Shown here: positions 1 to 7,707 of the stretch, in pieces
Layout: every line of letters starts with the position of its first letter
Numbering within the stretch: position 1 is the stretch's first letter
Origin: Hyphomicrobiales bacterium
Lineage (GTDB): Bacteria; Pseudomonadota; Alphaproteobacteria; Rhizobiales; Beijerinckiaceae
Direction of reading: 5' to 3'
DNA: 30,106 nt
Assembly (NCBI GenBank): GCA_947374125.1
Contig: CANCAR010000005.1
Location: forward strand, 1 to 30,106
Made by a program: the position numbers and the translations under genes
The notes under the pieces: generated by a model
Databases searched by the model: none
What the model was told of the DNA's origin: nothing
Seen by the model: the letters and a program-made list of their open reading frames with translations, nothing else

Positions 1-954
1 AAGCAAGCACAGGCCGATCACATACCAGAACCCACCCGGGGTCTCGAGAAAGGGAAGATCTTTCACGTTCATGCCGAAAATACCGGCAATTAAGGTTGGT
101 GGCAAAAGCATAGCGGTGAGGATGGATAGAATACGAAGATTATCATTGATGGCAGCATTGGTTTTTGCGGCCATTTCATCTTGCAAAAGGCGCGCCCGAT
201 CCTGCACGAGAACGGCATCATGATCTAATGTCTCCAACTCGCGGGCAAGGCGAACGGTGACGTCGTCAAAACCAGTCGGAAGCGCTAATTGCAATTTTTC
301 AAATCGGGCAAACGAGTTCCGAATGGCAAACATATCGCGGTGAAGGCGCGCGGACATTCGTCGAATTGGCGCAAGGCGAACCCGGTCATCATTAACCTCG
401 GGCTGCAAAACCCGGTCTTCGATATCATCAAGCGTTTCGGAGAGCTCGGATAATTCGCGTGCTGCGGCATGGGTGAAATGAGAAAAAATCATTTCGAGCA
501 AATCAATAGGCGAGGTGGGAACGTGCCCCCGCTCAAATTGTCGCCTTACGCGATCAGTCGAGTATAACGCATGGCGCCGCATGCTGATGAACATCCGGCC
601 ATTCAGCGCGAAAGACAGTTTGGCGGTTTCCTTGGTTCGGCCAGAAAGGTCGCGCTCGAAATCCGCAATAGCGCCATAGACGGTGTCGCCCTCTACATCC
701 AATCGCAAACCGCCATCTTGATCAATAAGGCTGTCTTTGGCGTCCTCGGGCAGGTTGGGTAACGCGCGTATGAGGTGACGGGCTGGCTCATGGGCAGAGG
801 CAAAATGAAACCAATACCAATCTTGCGACGTCGCAATGTCTAATCCGGATGGCAAGGCTTCCAAAACAGTTGGCGGATTGAGTCCGTTAAAGCGGAAGGC
901 CCATAGGAGACCGCCTTCCGGTTCTTTCAAAACGCTGTCGTCTAATGCGTTCAT
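1..954 (-). CDS. CorA/ZntB-family divalent metal-ion transporter (partial, C-terminus off window)
   Basis: The reading frame opens with ATG at 954 and stays open to the window edge (318 codons). It encodes a long, soluble, helix-rich N-terminal domain followed by the first membrane helix. The family's signature Gly-Met-Asn triplet lies at about residues 294-296, and the short periplasmic loop and start of the second helix follow. CorA/MIT proteins are pentameric channels for Mg2+, Co2+ or Zn2+. The GMN followed by a short Pro-containing loop, and the highly charged cytoplasmic domain, resemble the ZntB branch more than classical CorA, but substrate cannot be decided from sequence. Only about 15 residues should be missing. 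It lies downstream of ugpC on the same strand, separated by 132 bp containing a nested inverted repeat, so it is probably a separate unit. Confident of family, not of metal. Confidence 0.85.
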   Translation of the reverse strand, partial: MNALDDSVLKEPEGGLLWAFRFNGLNPPTVLEALPSGLDIATSQDWYWFHFASAHEPARHLIRALPNLPEDAKDSLIDQDGGLRLDVEGDTVYGAIADFERDLSGRTKETAKLSFALNGRMFISMRRHALYSTDRVRRQFERGHVPTSPIDLLEMIFSHFTHAAARELSELSETLDDIEDRVLQPEVNDDRVRLAPIRRMSARLHRDMFAIRNSFARFEKLQLALPTGFDDVTVRLARELETLDHDAVLVQDRARLLQDEMAAKTNAAINDNLRILSILTAMLLPPTLIAGIFGMNVKDLPFLETPGGFWYVIGLCLL

Positions 955-1002
955 GGTTTCGATCTCCAACCCGCTCTTCATCACGACGGAGAAGCGGTTT
1001 AA

Positions 1003-1068
1003 GGCGAAGTGGCGATGTGAAGCAACGCTTGGCACGGCTTCCGGCCGTCAGCAAGCCTCACTTCGGCC
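1003..1068 (-). terminator. nested inverted repeat between ugpC and the CorA-like gene
   Basis: Three nested arms are visible: GAAGTG (1006-1011) with CACTTC (1059-1064), GCTTG (1027-1031) with CAAGC (1052-1056), and ACGGC (1034-1038) with GCCGT (1044-1048). It starts about 20 bases past the ugpC stop and before the CorA-like start. It has no clear T tract on the minus strand, so it is at best a weak or Rho-assisted terminator or an mRNA 3'-end stabiliser. Confidence 0.3.
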
Positions 1069-1086
1069 ATTCAACCGTTTTTGAGA

Positions 1087-2154
1087 TCAACCGATCCGCC
1101 GTCCCGACTCAGGATCAAAAAAGTGCATGGCTTTGGATGGAATCGTTACGTTGATCGATGATGTCACGTTAAAGGGCTGGTCACCCGGTATCGAAATCAC
1201 GGCTTCCTCATCGGCCAAGAGTCCGTGTAGGAGGCGACTTGATCCTAGCGCCTCGTTGAAGCTTGAGGCAATTTTCAACCCCCCTTGCTCGACCACTTGG
1301 GTCTGTTCAGCGCGAAAGCCAAAGACGACCGGCCCATCGGAAAGGCTTGCCGCTTGCTCCTGATCAAGGGCGATGGATTGCCCGTCCTTAAAGCGAATGC
1401 ATAGGGCGGCTTTATCCACCGTCGCGTGCAGTAAGTTAAGCCCCGGTGATCCAACAAAGCCCGCGACATAGGTGGAGGCGGGACGATGATAAACCTCATC
1501 CGGTGTTCCAACTTGCTCAATGATCCCCTTGTTCATCACGACGATCCGATCGGCAAGCGTCATGGCCTCCACCTGATCATGCGTCACAAAGAGCGAAGTT
1601 GTACCAAGGCGTTGGTGAAGCCTGCGGATTTCAACCCGCATGGCGACGCGCAAGCGTGCATCGAGGTTGGAGAGCGGTTCGTCATAGAGAAAAACATCAG
1701 GCTCGCGGATCATCGCACGCCCCATGGCTACGCGCTGGCGTTGCCCGCCGGAAAGCTGCATGGGTTTGCGTTCGAGAAACTCGGTCAGGCCCAGCATATC
1801 GCCAACGGCTTTGATCCGCGCGGTCCGTTCGGCTTTGCCCATACCCGCTACTTTCAAGGCATAGCCGATATTTTCAGCCACCGTCATATGCGGATAAAGC
1901 GCGTAGTTTTGAAACACCATCGCGCAGCCGCGCTCGCGTGGCTCAAGCGTGTTGACGATTTTTTCGCCAATCGCGATCTCACCATCGGTGATGGCTTCAA
2001 GACCGGCGATCATGCGCAGGAGCGTGGATTTCCCGCATCCTGAGGGGCCCAAAATGACAACGAATTCGCCAGCATTGATCTCAAGGTCAACGCCATGAAC
2101 GACGGTCGTTGGTCCATAGTTTTTCTTCACGCGTCGGAGGGTTACGGCGGCCAT
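1087..2154 (-). CDS. ugpC: UgpC-type ABC importer ATP-binding protein (glycerol-3-phosphate)
   Basis: Cytoplasmic ATPase of about 355 residues in the MalK/UgpC (CUT1) class. It has Walker A GPSGCGKST at 36-44, a normal Q-loop (Gln82 in MVFQNYALYPH), the signature LSGGQ at 134-138, Walker B with YDEP at 158-161, and the H-loop His at 192 (VTHDQ). The roughly 120-residue C-terminal part is the OB-like regulatory domain typical of this class. I place the start at ATG 2154, ten bases after the ugpE stop and preceded by AGGA; an in-frame TTG two codons earlier is less likely. It is the last gene of the ugpBAEC operon and powers uptake of sn-glycerol-3-phosphate or glycerophosphodiesters through UgpA/UgpE. 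The assignment rests mainly on the neighbouring UgpB-like binding protein; the ATPase alone would only say sugar/G3P importer. Confidence 0.88.
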   Translation of the reverse strand: MAAVTLRRVKKNYGPTTVVHGVDLEINAGEFVVILGPSGCGKSTLLRMIAGLEAITDGEIAIGEKIVNTLEPRERGCAMVFQNYALYPHMTVAENIGYALKVAGMGKAERTARIKAVGDMLGLTEFLERKPMQLSGGQRQRVAMGRAMIREPDVFLYDEPLSNLDARLRVAMRVEIRRLHQRLGTTSLFVTHDQVEAMTLADRIVVMNKGIIEQVGTPDEVYHRPASTYVAGFVGSPGLNLLHATVDKAALCIRFKDGQSIALDQEQAASLSDGPVVFGFRAEQTQVVEQGGLKIASSFNEALGSSRLLHGLLADEEAVISIPGDQPFNVTSSINVTIPSKAMHFFDPESGRRIG

Positions 2155-2164
2155 TATCAAATTC

Positions 2165-3097
2165 CTATTTTTCGGTCGCGATCAGGCCGCGCACGAAATA
2201 GCGCTGCATGAAGGCCACAAGCAGAAGAGGGGGGAGCATCACAATCAAGCAACCAGCCATCGCGACATTCCAGTCGGGAGTGCCGCCGCCATTGGTTAAC
2301 ACGGAGGGCGCCAACATTTTGAGCTCAACAACGGAAGTTGTGCCAAATCCGGCGCGGTCCGGCGTGGCGAGAAGGGGCCAGAGATACTGGTTCCAAGCGT
2401 AAAGGAACATGATCGTAAACAAGGCCGCCATATTCGCCCGCGAGAGTGGAAGTAAAAACTCGGTGAGAAAGCGAAAAGGTCCTGCGCCATCCATTCGAGC
2501 CGCTTCGAGAAGCTCGTCGGGAACCGTGAGAAAAAATTGGCGATAGAGAAAGGTGCCGGTTGCGGTTGCGATGAGAGGTAGAATGAGACCGGTATAGGAA
2601 TTCAGGAGGTTCCACTCGAGTGCTACTTGGACCCCCGTTAGCGCGGCGATAACAGTAGATAGTCCTGTTACATCCAAAATCGTTTGAAACGGCCAAAGGG
2701 CATTGGCGGCTACAGCGTAAGTTGGCACGATGCGGACTTCAAGCGGCAACATGAGCGTAATGAAGATCATCCAGAAAATCAGCATACGGCCCGGAAAGCG
2801 GAAATAAACGAGGCCGAATGCGGTAATCGCGGACATCACCACTTTTCCAGTGGCAACGCCGAGCGACATGATCAAACTATTGGCGAGACGCCCGCCGAGA
2901 TGCCCGCGCGCCCAAGCCGCTTGGAGATTATCGAAGAGATGATCACCTGGAAAGAGATGCAGTTCGGGGATATTGATTTCGCGCACCGTCAGCGTGGCAC
3001 CAACATAAACCAACCAGAGGGGAACAAACACCGACAGCGCGCCCAGGAGCAGGACGGCATAGGTGGCGGTATTTAAGAGAGGCGTGCGTTCGATCAT
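2165..3097 (-). CDS. ugpE: UgpE-type ABC transporter permease
   Basis: Inner-membrane permease of 310 residues with about six hydrophobic helices and the cytoplasmic EAA coupling loop EAARMDGAG that docks on the ATPase. The C-terminal QRYFVRGLIATEK closely resembles the end of E. coli UgpE as I recall it. Compared with E. coli UgpE (about 281 residues) it carries roughly 30 extra residues in the periplasmic segment after the MLPLEVRIVPTY motif; I believe this is normal for rhizobial homologues. It starts at ATG 3097, seven bases after the ugpA stop, so translation is probably coupled. With UgpA it forms the translocation pore of the glycerol-3-phosphate importer. Confidence 0.87.
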   Translation of the reverse strand: MIERTPLLNTATYAVLLLGALSVFVPLWLVYVGATLTVREINIPELHLFPGDHLFDNLQAAWARGHLGGRLANSLIMSLGVATGKVVMSAITAFGLVYFRFPGRMLIFWMIFITLMLPLEVRIVPTYAVAANALWPFQTILDVTGLSTVIAALTGVQVALEWNLLNSYTGLILPLIATATGTFLYRQFFLTVPDELLEAARMDGAGPFRFLTEFLLPLSRANMAALFTIMFLYAWNQYLWPLLATPDRAGFGTTSVVELKMLAPSVLTNGGGTPDWNVAMAGCLIVMLPPLLLVAFMQRYFVRGLIATEK

Positions 3098-3104
3098 GGC
3101 AAAC

Positions 3105-3989
3105 TCAGCTGTAATGGATGCGGCGTTCGATGAAGCGGAACTGGAAGAAGGTGAGCACCATCATCAAGAACATCAACACAATGGATTGAGCGGCAGCGCC
3201 CGAATAATCGAGGCCGCGGAAACCGTCGAAATAGATTTTATAGACCATGAATTCGGTGGCTTTTGCGGGGCCGCCATCCGTCATCACATCGACGATCCCG
3301 AATGAATCCTGAAAACTGTCTGTAATGCTGATGACCAGCAGAAAGAAGAAAGTGGGTGTGATCAAAGGCAACTGGATATCGCGCACGCGGCGCAACACGC
3401 CTGCACCATCAAGTGCACTCGCCTCAATGACCGAGCGCGGAATGGCCTGTAGCGCAGCAAGAAAGAAAATGAAGCAATAGGCGGCATATTTCCACGAATA
3501 GCAGACGATAATCATGGTCATCGCGTGATAGCCATTTTGCGCAGGGTTCCAAAACTCGTGGTTGGATTTAACAAGAGCGGAAAATATTCCGGCCTCTGGA
3601 GCAAAAATGAAGCGAAAGGCGAGTGCCGCTGCGGGGGCCACAACGGCATAAGGCCACACGAAGACGGTGCGGAAGGCTTGGTAGAATTTTAATCCCCGGT
3701 CGCACGCAACCGCCAGCAGCAAGCCAAATCCCATTGAGAGGAAGGATGTTGCGCCGGCAAAAATGATGCTGCGGATAATCGATCCCCAATAGGCCCGATC
3801 AGCAAACACTTGGCGGAAATTATCTAAACCCACCCATTCATTGCCGCCGCCCCAAGGCCGTTCAAGCGTGAAGGCCCAATAAAGCGCTGCGCCGGTCGGC
3901 CAATAGAAAAAGGTAAAAACGAGCAAAATTTGGGGGAGGACAAACATCACGCCGACGGATGTTTTCGAAAATGTAGCGCGCTTTTCCAT
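3105..3989 (-). CDS. ugpA: UgpA-type ABC transporter permease
   Basis: Inner-membrane permease of about 294 residues (E. coli UgpA is about 295), with six predicted helices. The EAA loop reads EASALDGAG, and the N-terminus has the short positively charged leader (MEKRATFSK) usual for this subunit. I prefer ATG 3989: a GTG five codons upstream (4004) is possible, but the purine-rich GAGGCGGG then sits inside the coding region rather than acting as ribosome binding site. It partners UgpE in the G3P/glycerophosphodiester importer. It is separated from ugpB by a 63-base gap holding a strong hairpin, which probably makes ugpB mRNA more abundant than ugpAEC mRNA. Confidence 0.86.
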   Translation of the reverse strand: MEKRATFSKTSVGVMFVLPQILLVFTFFYWPTGAALYWAFTLERPWGGGNEWVGLDNFRQVFADRAYWGSIIRSIIFAGATSFLSMGFGLLLAVACDRGLKFYQAFRTVFVWPYAVVAPAAALAFRFIFAPEAGIFSALVKSNHEFWNPAQNGYHAMTMIIVCYSWKYAAYCFIFFLAALQAIPRSVIEASALDGAGVLRRVRDIQLPLITPTFFFLLVISITDSFQDSFGIVDVMTDGGPAKATEFMVYKIYFDGFRGLDYSGAAAQSIVLMFLMMVLTFFQFRFIERRIHYS

Positions 3990-4004
3990 GATGTCCCGCC
4001 TCAC

Positions 4005-4039
4005 AAAAGAAGAACGGACGCGGCATAGGCCGCGTCCGT
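4005..4039 (-). terminator. strong intra-operon hairpin after ugpB (attenuator / mRNA stabiliser)
   Basis: Perfect 11-bp inverted repeat ACGGACGCGGC (4014-4024) and GCCGCGTCCGT (4029-4039) with a four-base loop. On the transcribed minus strand it is followed by the T-rich stretch TTCTTCTTTTG. It starts 13 bases beyond the ugpB stop and precedes ugpA. Such structures behind a binding-protein gene commonly cause partial termination or protect the upstream message, giving excess binding protein. Confidence 0.75.
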
Positions 4040-4052
4040 GAGAGTGTCGATA

Positions 4053-5387
4053 TCAAGGAAGCATTTTGCCTGCGTAGGTCTTTTCGAACTTGCGAAGAAC
4101 CGCATTCGAACGCTCGACAGCAGAGTTGATGCCATCATCAACCGATACCTTGTTGGCAAAAATATCGGTCAGAGCATCGCGCATTTCCTTGCGGATTTGA
4201 ACGAAGCCGCCAAGGCGGATGCCACGGGTATTTTCCGTGATAGGCGAAGCGTTGAGCGAAGCAATCGCCAGTTCGCGGCCTTTATACGGAGCCTTGTCGT
4301 AGAAGCCCTGGGCCTTCATGAACTCGAAGCCCGACTTGGTGACGGGAATATAGCCCGTGCGGGTCGACCAGAAGAGCGCTGAGTCAGGCTGTGCGATGAA
4401 GTTAAAAAACGCTGCTGCGCCCTTATATTCTCCATCGGTCTTGCCCTGCAAAGCCCAAAGCGATGCACCGCCGACCAGCGAGTTGTGACGCTCAGCGCCA
4501 GTCAGCGTTGGCAGCATGGCGACTTCCCACTGCATATCCGGCTTCTGGGTCTTGCCGACTGTACCGTGATCCGCAATGGACGACAGCATGACTTGGCAAT
4601 CGGCATTGGAGAAAGCCTGCACAATGGTTGCGCCGGTATCTGGCGTCTTGATCTTCACGAGACCATCATCATAGGCCTTCTTCAGATTCTTGACGATATC
4701 GACGAACTTGGTCTTGTTGACGGCGAATTCAGCGTCAAGACCCTGATAGCCATTGCCCTTGGTGGCGATTGGCAGGTTGTTGATCGCGGAAGACTGTTCC
4801 ATGATCGGCCACGTGTCGTAGTTCCAAGCCATTGGGCACTCATAGCCAGCTGACTTGAGAGCCTTGAGGGCGTCGAAGGTTTCATCCCAGGTCTTTGGTG
4901 CGGAGGTCTTGCCGATTTTTGCGAACGCGTCTTTGTTCCAATAGAACATCGCGGTCGAGGAGTTGAACGGGAAGGAGTTCAGCTCACCCTTGGAGTTGGC
5001 ATAATAGTTCGAAATCGCTGGAATATAGTCTTCCCAATTGATCTTGTAGCCATTGTCAGCCATCAATTTACGGGCTGGAACATAGGCTTCCGAAAGAAGC
5101 AGATCGAGGGTACCGGCATCGAAGACCTGAACGATGGTTGGGTTCTTCTTAGCGCGGTAAGCGGCAATCGCGTTCTGCAACGCGTTGTCATAGGAGCCTT
5201 GCGATGTGCAGGTGATTTCGTAATCGGCTTGCGAATCATTAAAGCGCTTGCAGACTTCTTCGACCGCGCCGCCGAGATCGCCGGTCAGGCCGTGCCACAT
5301 TTCAAATTTAACACGCTCCGCCGAGAAGGCCGACGTGGTTGCTGCGAGCAAAAGCGTTGCAGCCGTTGCGATGAGTTTCGATTTCAT
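4053..5387 (-). CDS. ugpB: UgpB-type periplasmic sn-glycerol-3-phosphate binding protein
   Basis: Periplasmic solute-binding protein of 444 residues with a Sec signal peptide (MKSKLIA, hydrophobic run, AFSA then ER; cleavage near residue 23). The mature start reads VKFEMWHGLTGDLGGAV, the WH-x-L/M-x-G-xLG pattern I associate with UgpB. The C-terminal stretch with RLGGFVQIRKEM is also UgpB-like. The protein captures glycerol-3-phosphate or glycerophosphodiesters and delivers them to UgpA/E. It is first in the operon and divergent from the EEP phosphodiesterase-like gene. In many bacteria ugp is induced by phosphate starvation; I could not find a convincing double Pho box upstream. The sugar-binding CUT1 family is broad, so substrate is inferred from similarity, not proven. 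Confidence 0.88.
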   Translation of the reverse strand: MKSKLIATAATLLLAATTSAFSAERVKFEMWHGLTGDLGGAVEEVCKRFNDSQADYEITCTSQGSYDNALQNAIAAYRAKKNPTIVQVFDAGTLDLLLSEAYVPARKLMADNGYKINWEDYIPAISNYYANSKGELNSFPFNSSTAMFYWNKDAFAKIGKTSAPKTWDETFDALKALKSAGYECPMAWNYDTWPIMEQSSAINNLPIATKGNGYQGLDAEFAVNKTKFVDIVKNLKKAYDDGLVKIKTPDTGATIVQAFSNADCQVMLSSIADHGTVGKTQKPDMQWEVAMLPTLTGAERHNSLVGGASLWALQGKTDGEYKGAAAFFNFIAQPDSALFWSTRTGYIPVTKSGFEFMKAQGFYDKAPYKGRELAIASLNASPITENTRGIRLGGFVQIRKEMRDALTDIFANKVSVDDGINSAVERSNAVLRKFEKTYAGKMLP

Positions 5388-5588
5388 AGGATAGCTCCGT
5401 CCAAGGTTGATTTCTTACGTTGGCGGGATGACCTCTATCGACCGTGCATGACAATCTGCCGAACGTCGCGTGACGCATTTATGAAGGTTGATGCGACACA
5501 TTTTCATTGCGAACTGTCACGGTGTCGTCGTGAAAGCGGGGCATGCGCTTTTCTTCAGTGCGTAAGTAAACCGATTAGGATATGTGCC
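5388..5588. promoter_or_regulatory. divergent intergenic region between ugpB and the EEP-family gene
   Basis: These 201 bases must hold the promoters for ugpBAEC (leftward) and the EEP-TIM barrel unit (rightward). A GGA-rich ribosome site precedes ugpB and AGGA precedes the ATG at 5589. The only phosphate-regulon-like element I see is a lone CTGTCAC half-site at 5514-5520, without a proper second half 11 bases away. I see no convincing -35/-10 pair in either direction. Confidence 0.4.
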
Positions 5589-6635
5589 ATGAAGACCCAT
5601 CTTGTTGACCAAACCGTCAGTCTATTCGCGCCGTTGGGTGCTGAGGTCATTACGAAGGCTCAGACGGGAGAGGCGACTGTTGCCCTTCATGATTCGTGTC
5701 TTGCCGATATTCCCGCCTTTGCAGCGCTCGAAAAGGTGCCAGCCCACACACCTTTTGAGAAAGTCCGCGCGAATGGTAGTTTTGTTATTTTTTCTTGGAA
5801 TGCAGAGCGTTTAAAATATGACCTTCCCTCGCGGGCTCTTTTAGGGTCGGTGGCGCCCGATGTCGCTTTGCTGACGGAGGTTGATATCGGCATGGCGCGC
5901 TCTGGCAACCGGCACACCGTTGCCGATCTCGCTCTGCCAATGGGCGCGGGATATGTCTATGCGCTCGAATTTGCCGAGCTTGGCATCGGCGATGATCGCG
6001 AAATGGTGTGGCATAAAGGCGAGACCAATGCCTTCGGATATCATGGCAATGCCATTGTCTCGCGCCATGCCCTGCAGGATGTGTTTGCGATCAGGCTCGA
6101 TGATGGTGCCTATTGGTTTAATGGCCGCGAAACGGCCGATCAGCGCCGAATTGGCTTTCGCAACGCCGTTGCTGCCCGAATAGGCGATGGGGAAAACGCG
6201 CTATGGTGCGTATCAGCACATTTTGAAAACCGTACCACACCCGAAAAACGCGGCGATCAGGCGAGGCGGCTTGTTGAAGCGATCAATGAACGCGCGGGCG
6301 CTTTGCCCGTCATTATCGGCGGTGATTTCAATACGCTCACTCTGCCAACCAATCCGGAAGACCTGCGTAGCATATTTGATGATCCATCGCCGATCGAGCC
6401 CATGTTTGCGGTGATGCGCGAAGCGGGCTTCGAATGGCGCTATGCCAATGTGCCCGAGGCTTCTTGCCGCACTCGGCCTGATGGAACGCCGGAGCCGCCT
6501 TTTACGCGAATTGATTGGTTCTTCACGCGCGGACTTGAGGCATCGGACCCTGCTACTCTGCCCGCCATCGATGCCGATGGAAAGGCTATTTCGGACCATG
6601 AGGCCTTGCGCGTAACGGTGAAGCGCGCACGATGA
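5589..6635 (+). CDS. endonuclease/exonuclease/phosphatase (EEP) family hydrolase
   Basis: Protein of 348 residues with an almost complete EEP active-site set: Asn71 in WNAER, Glu97 in LLTEVD, His211 in SAHFEN, Asp246 and Asn248 in GGDFNT, Asp309 in RIDWFF, and the terminal SDH pair 336-337. These enzymes use Mg2+ or Mn2+ to cleave phosphodiester or phosphomonoester bonds in nucleic acids, sphingomyelin, inositides or other small molecules. I chose ATG 5589 because it has AGGA eight bases upstream. The frame extends back to 5199, but that would overlap ugpB. There is no obvious signal peptide, so it is probably cytoplasmic. Being divergent from a glycerophosphodiester importer, it may cleave imported phosphodiesters, but that is inference. 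It is followed 64 bases later by the TIM-barrel gene, probably co-transcribed. Confidence 0.82.
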   Translation: MKTHLVDQTVSLFAPLGAEVITKAQTGEATVALHDSCLADIPAFAALEKVPAHTPFEKVRANGSFVIFSWNAERLKYDLPSRALLGSVAPDVALLTEVDIGMARSGNRHTVADLALPMGAGYVYALEFAELGIGDDREMVWHKGETNAFGYHGNAIVSRHALQDVFAIRLDDGAYWFNGRETADQRRIGFRNAVAARIGDGENALWCVSAHFENRTTPEKRGDQARRLVEAINERAGALPVIIGGDFNTLTLPTNPEDLRSIFDDPSPIEPMFAVMREAGFEWRYANVPEASCRTRPDGTPEPPFTRIDWFFTRGLEASDPATLPAIDADGKAISDHEALRVTVKRAR

Positions 6636-6699
6636 AACTCGTCATTCACCCGTCATTTTTTTCGATCATGTCTACAAAACCGAATTAATGGAGATTATC

Positions 6700-7530
6700 A
6701 TGCCGGTCCCCCATCATCCACTGCCCGTTTTAGGCGCTGCCCTTCCGCTCGAAGGCCTTCGCATGCACCGTGACTGGATTATCGAGCGCCAACGCGATCT
6801 TGAGCTTCAGGATTTCTTTTGGGCGCATGTTCTGAACGGCGATTGGAAGCCGCTTGCTGACGAAATCAAAAAGGAACTCGACGGTTATCACGGCCGCCTA
6901 GGCATTCACGGACCGTTTTGGGGGTTCACAATCGACTCGGAAGATCCCGATGTTCGTGAGGTGGTTAAGAAGCGCATCGGGCAGGGGCTGGATGTCTGCG
7001 CTCATCTTGGTGCGACGCAAATGGTGATCCATTCGCCCTACACGACGTGGGATTATAACAATCTGGATTATACCCCTGGTAGCCGCGCGGCGATTACCGA
7101 GCGTGTACACAATACGTTGAAGGATGCCGTGAAACGCGCCGAAGACATGGGCTGCGTGATGGTGATCGAGAACATCGAGGATATCGACCCGCATTCGCGC
7201 GTCGAGTTGGCCAAATCCTTTAATAGCGATGCGGTTCGGGTTTCGATTGACACGGGTCATGCCAATTACGCGTATGGTTCAACCAATGGCCATCCGGTCG
7301 ATTATTATGTCCACGCCGCAGGCGACATGCTGTCGCATGTCCATTTGCAGGATACCGATGGTCATGCGGATCGTCACTGGGCGCCAGGCGAAGGCAATAT
7401 TCAGTGGATGGAAGTGTTTCGCGCGCTGTCGCGCCTAACCTCAAATCCGCGTTTGATTCTTGAATTGCGCGACAGAACCCGCGTTCGCGCTGGTGCCGAC
7501 CACTTGATTGGGCTGGGTTTAGCCGAATAA
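6700..7530 (+). CDS. sugar phosphate isomerase/epimerase-like TIM-barrel protein
   Basis: Protein of 276 residues of the xylose-isomerase-like TIM-barrel (AP endonuclease 2) superfamily. Likely metal and catalytic residues sit at the usual strand ends: His111 (VIHSPY), Glu157 (VIENIED), Asp184 and His187 (SIDTGHAN), His213/His215 (HVHLQDTDG), His226 (DRHWAPGEG) and Glu255 (ILELRD). Such proteins isomerise or epimerise sugars and polyols, or cleave related substrates. The ATG at 6700 is preferred over 6688 because GGAG (6690-6693) then sits six bases upstream. It is the second gene of the unit starting with the EEP hydrolase and is followed directly by an intrinsic terminator. The substrate is unknown. 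Confidence 0.82.
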   Translation: MPVPHHPLPVLGAALPLEGLRMHRDWIIERQRDLELQDFFWAHVLNGDWKPLADEIKKELDGYHGRLGIHGPFWGFTIDSEDPDVREVVKKRIGQGLDVCAHLGATQMVIHSPYTTWDYNNLDYTPGSRAAITERVHNTLKDAVKRAEDMGCVMVIENIEDIDPHSRVELAKSFNSDAVRVSIDTGHANYAYGSTNGHPVDYYVHAAGDMLSHVHLQDTDGHADRHWAPGEGNIQWMEVFRALSRLTSNPRLILELRDRTRVRAGADHLIGLGLAE

Positions 7531-7564
7531 GCGTTTTGACACCGAAAGGCTCAAGACCCACATC

Positions 7565-7596
7565 AAGCACCCGGCATAAAAGCCGGGTGCTTTTTT
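7565..7596 (+). terminator. intrinsic terminator after the EEP / TIM-barrel unit
   Basis: Perfect 11-bp stem AAGCACCCGGC (7565-7575) and GCCGGGTGCTT (7582-7592), loop ATAAAA, and a run of six T (7591-7596). It lies 34 bases past the TIM-barrel stop. This is the clearest factor-independent terminator in the window and separates this unit from the acetamidase-SDR unit. Confidence 0.95.
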
Positions 7597-7707
7597 GTGG
7601 CCTGGCCGGGCAAATGAAGAAATTTTTTCCATATTGACGGGCCTGATAAAGCCCAACACAATCAAACCAATAAACGTGAACAAAAATCAGGTTAAGCGGA
7701 GGTTTCG

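Noticed and set aside
1486..2043. 185-codon open frame on the plus strand
   Set aside because: It lies wholly opposite ugpC, which has every ABC motif; the frame has no recognisable domain.
5514..5541. possible Pho box upstream of ugpB
   Set aside because: Only one good half-site (CTGTCAC) is present; the second repeat at 11-base spacing does not match.
5199..5588. 130-codon upstream extension of the EEP-family gene
   Set aside because: It would overlap ugpB and its promoter region, its sequence is Cys/Arg-rich without domain character, and ATG 5589 has a proper ribosome site.
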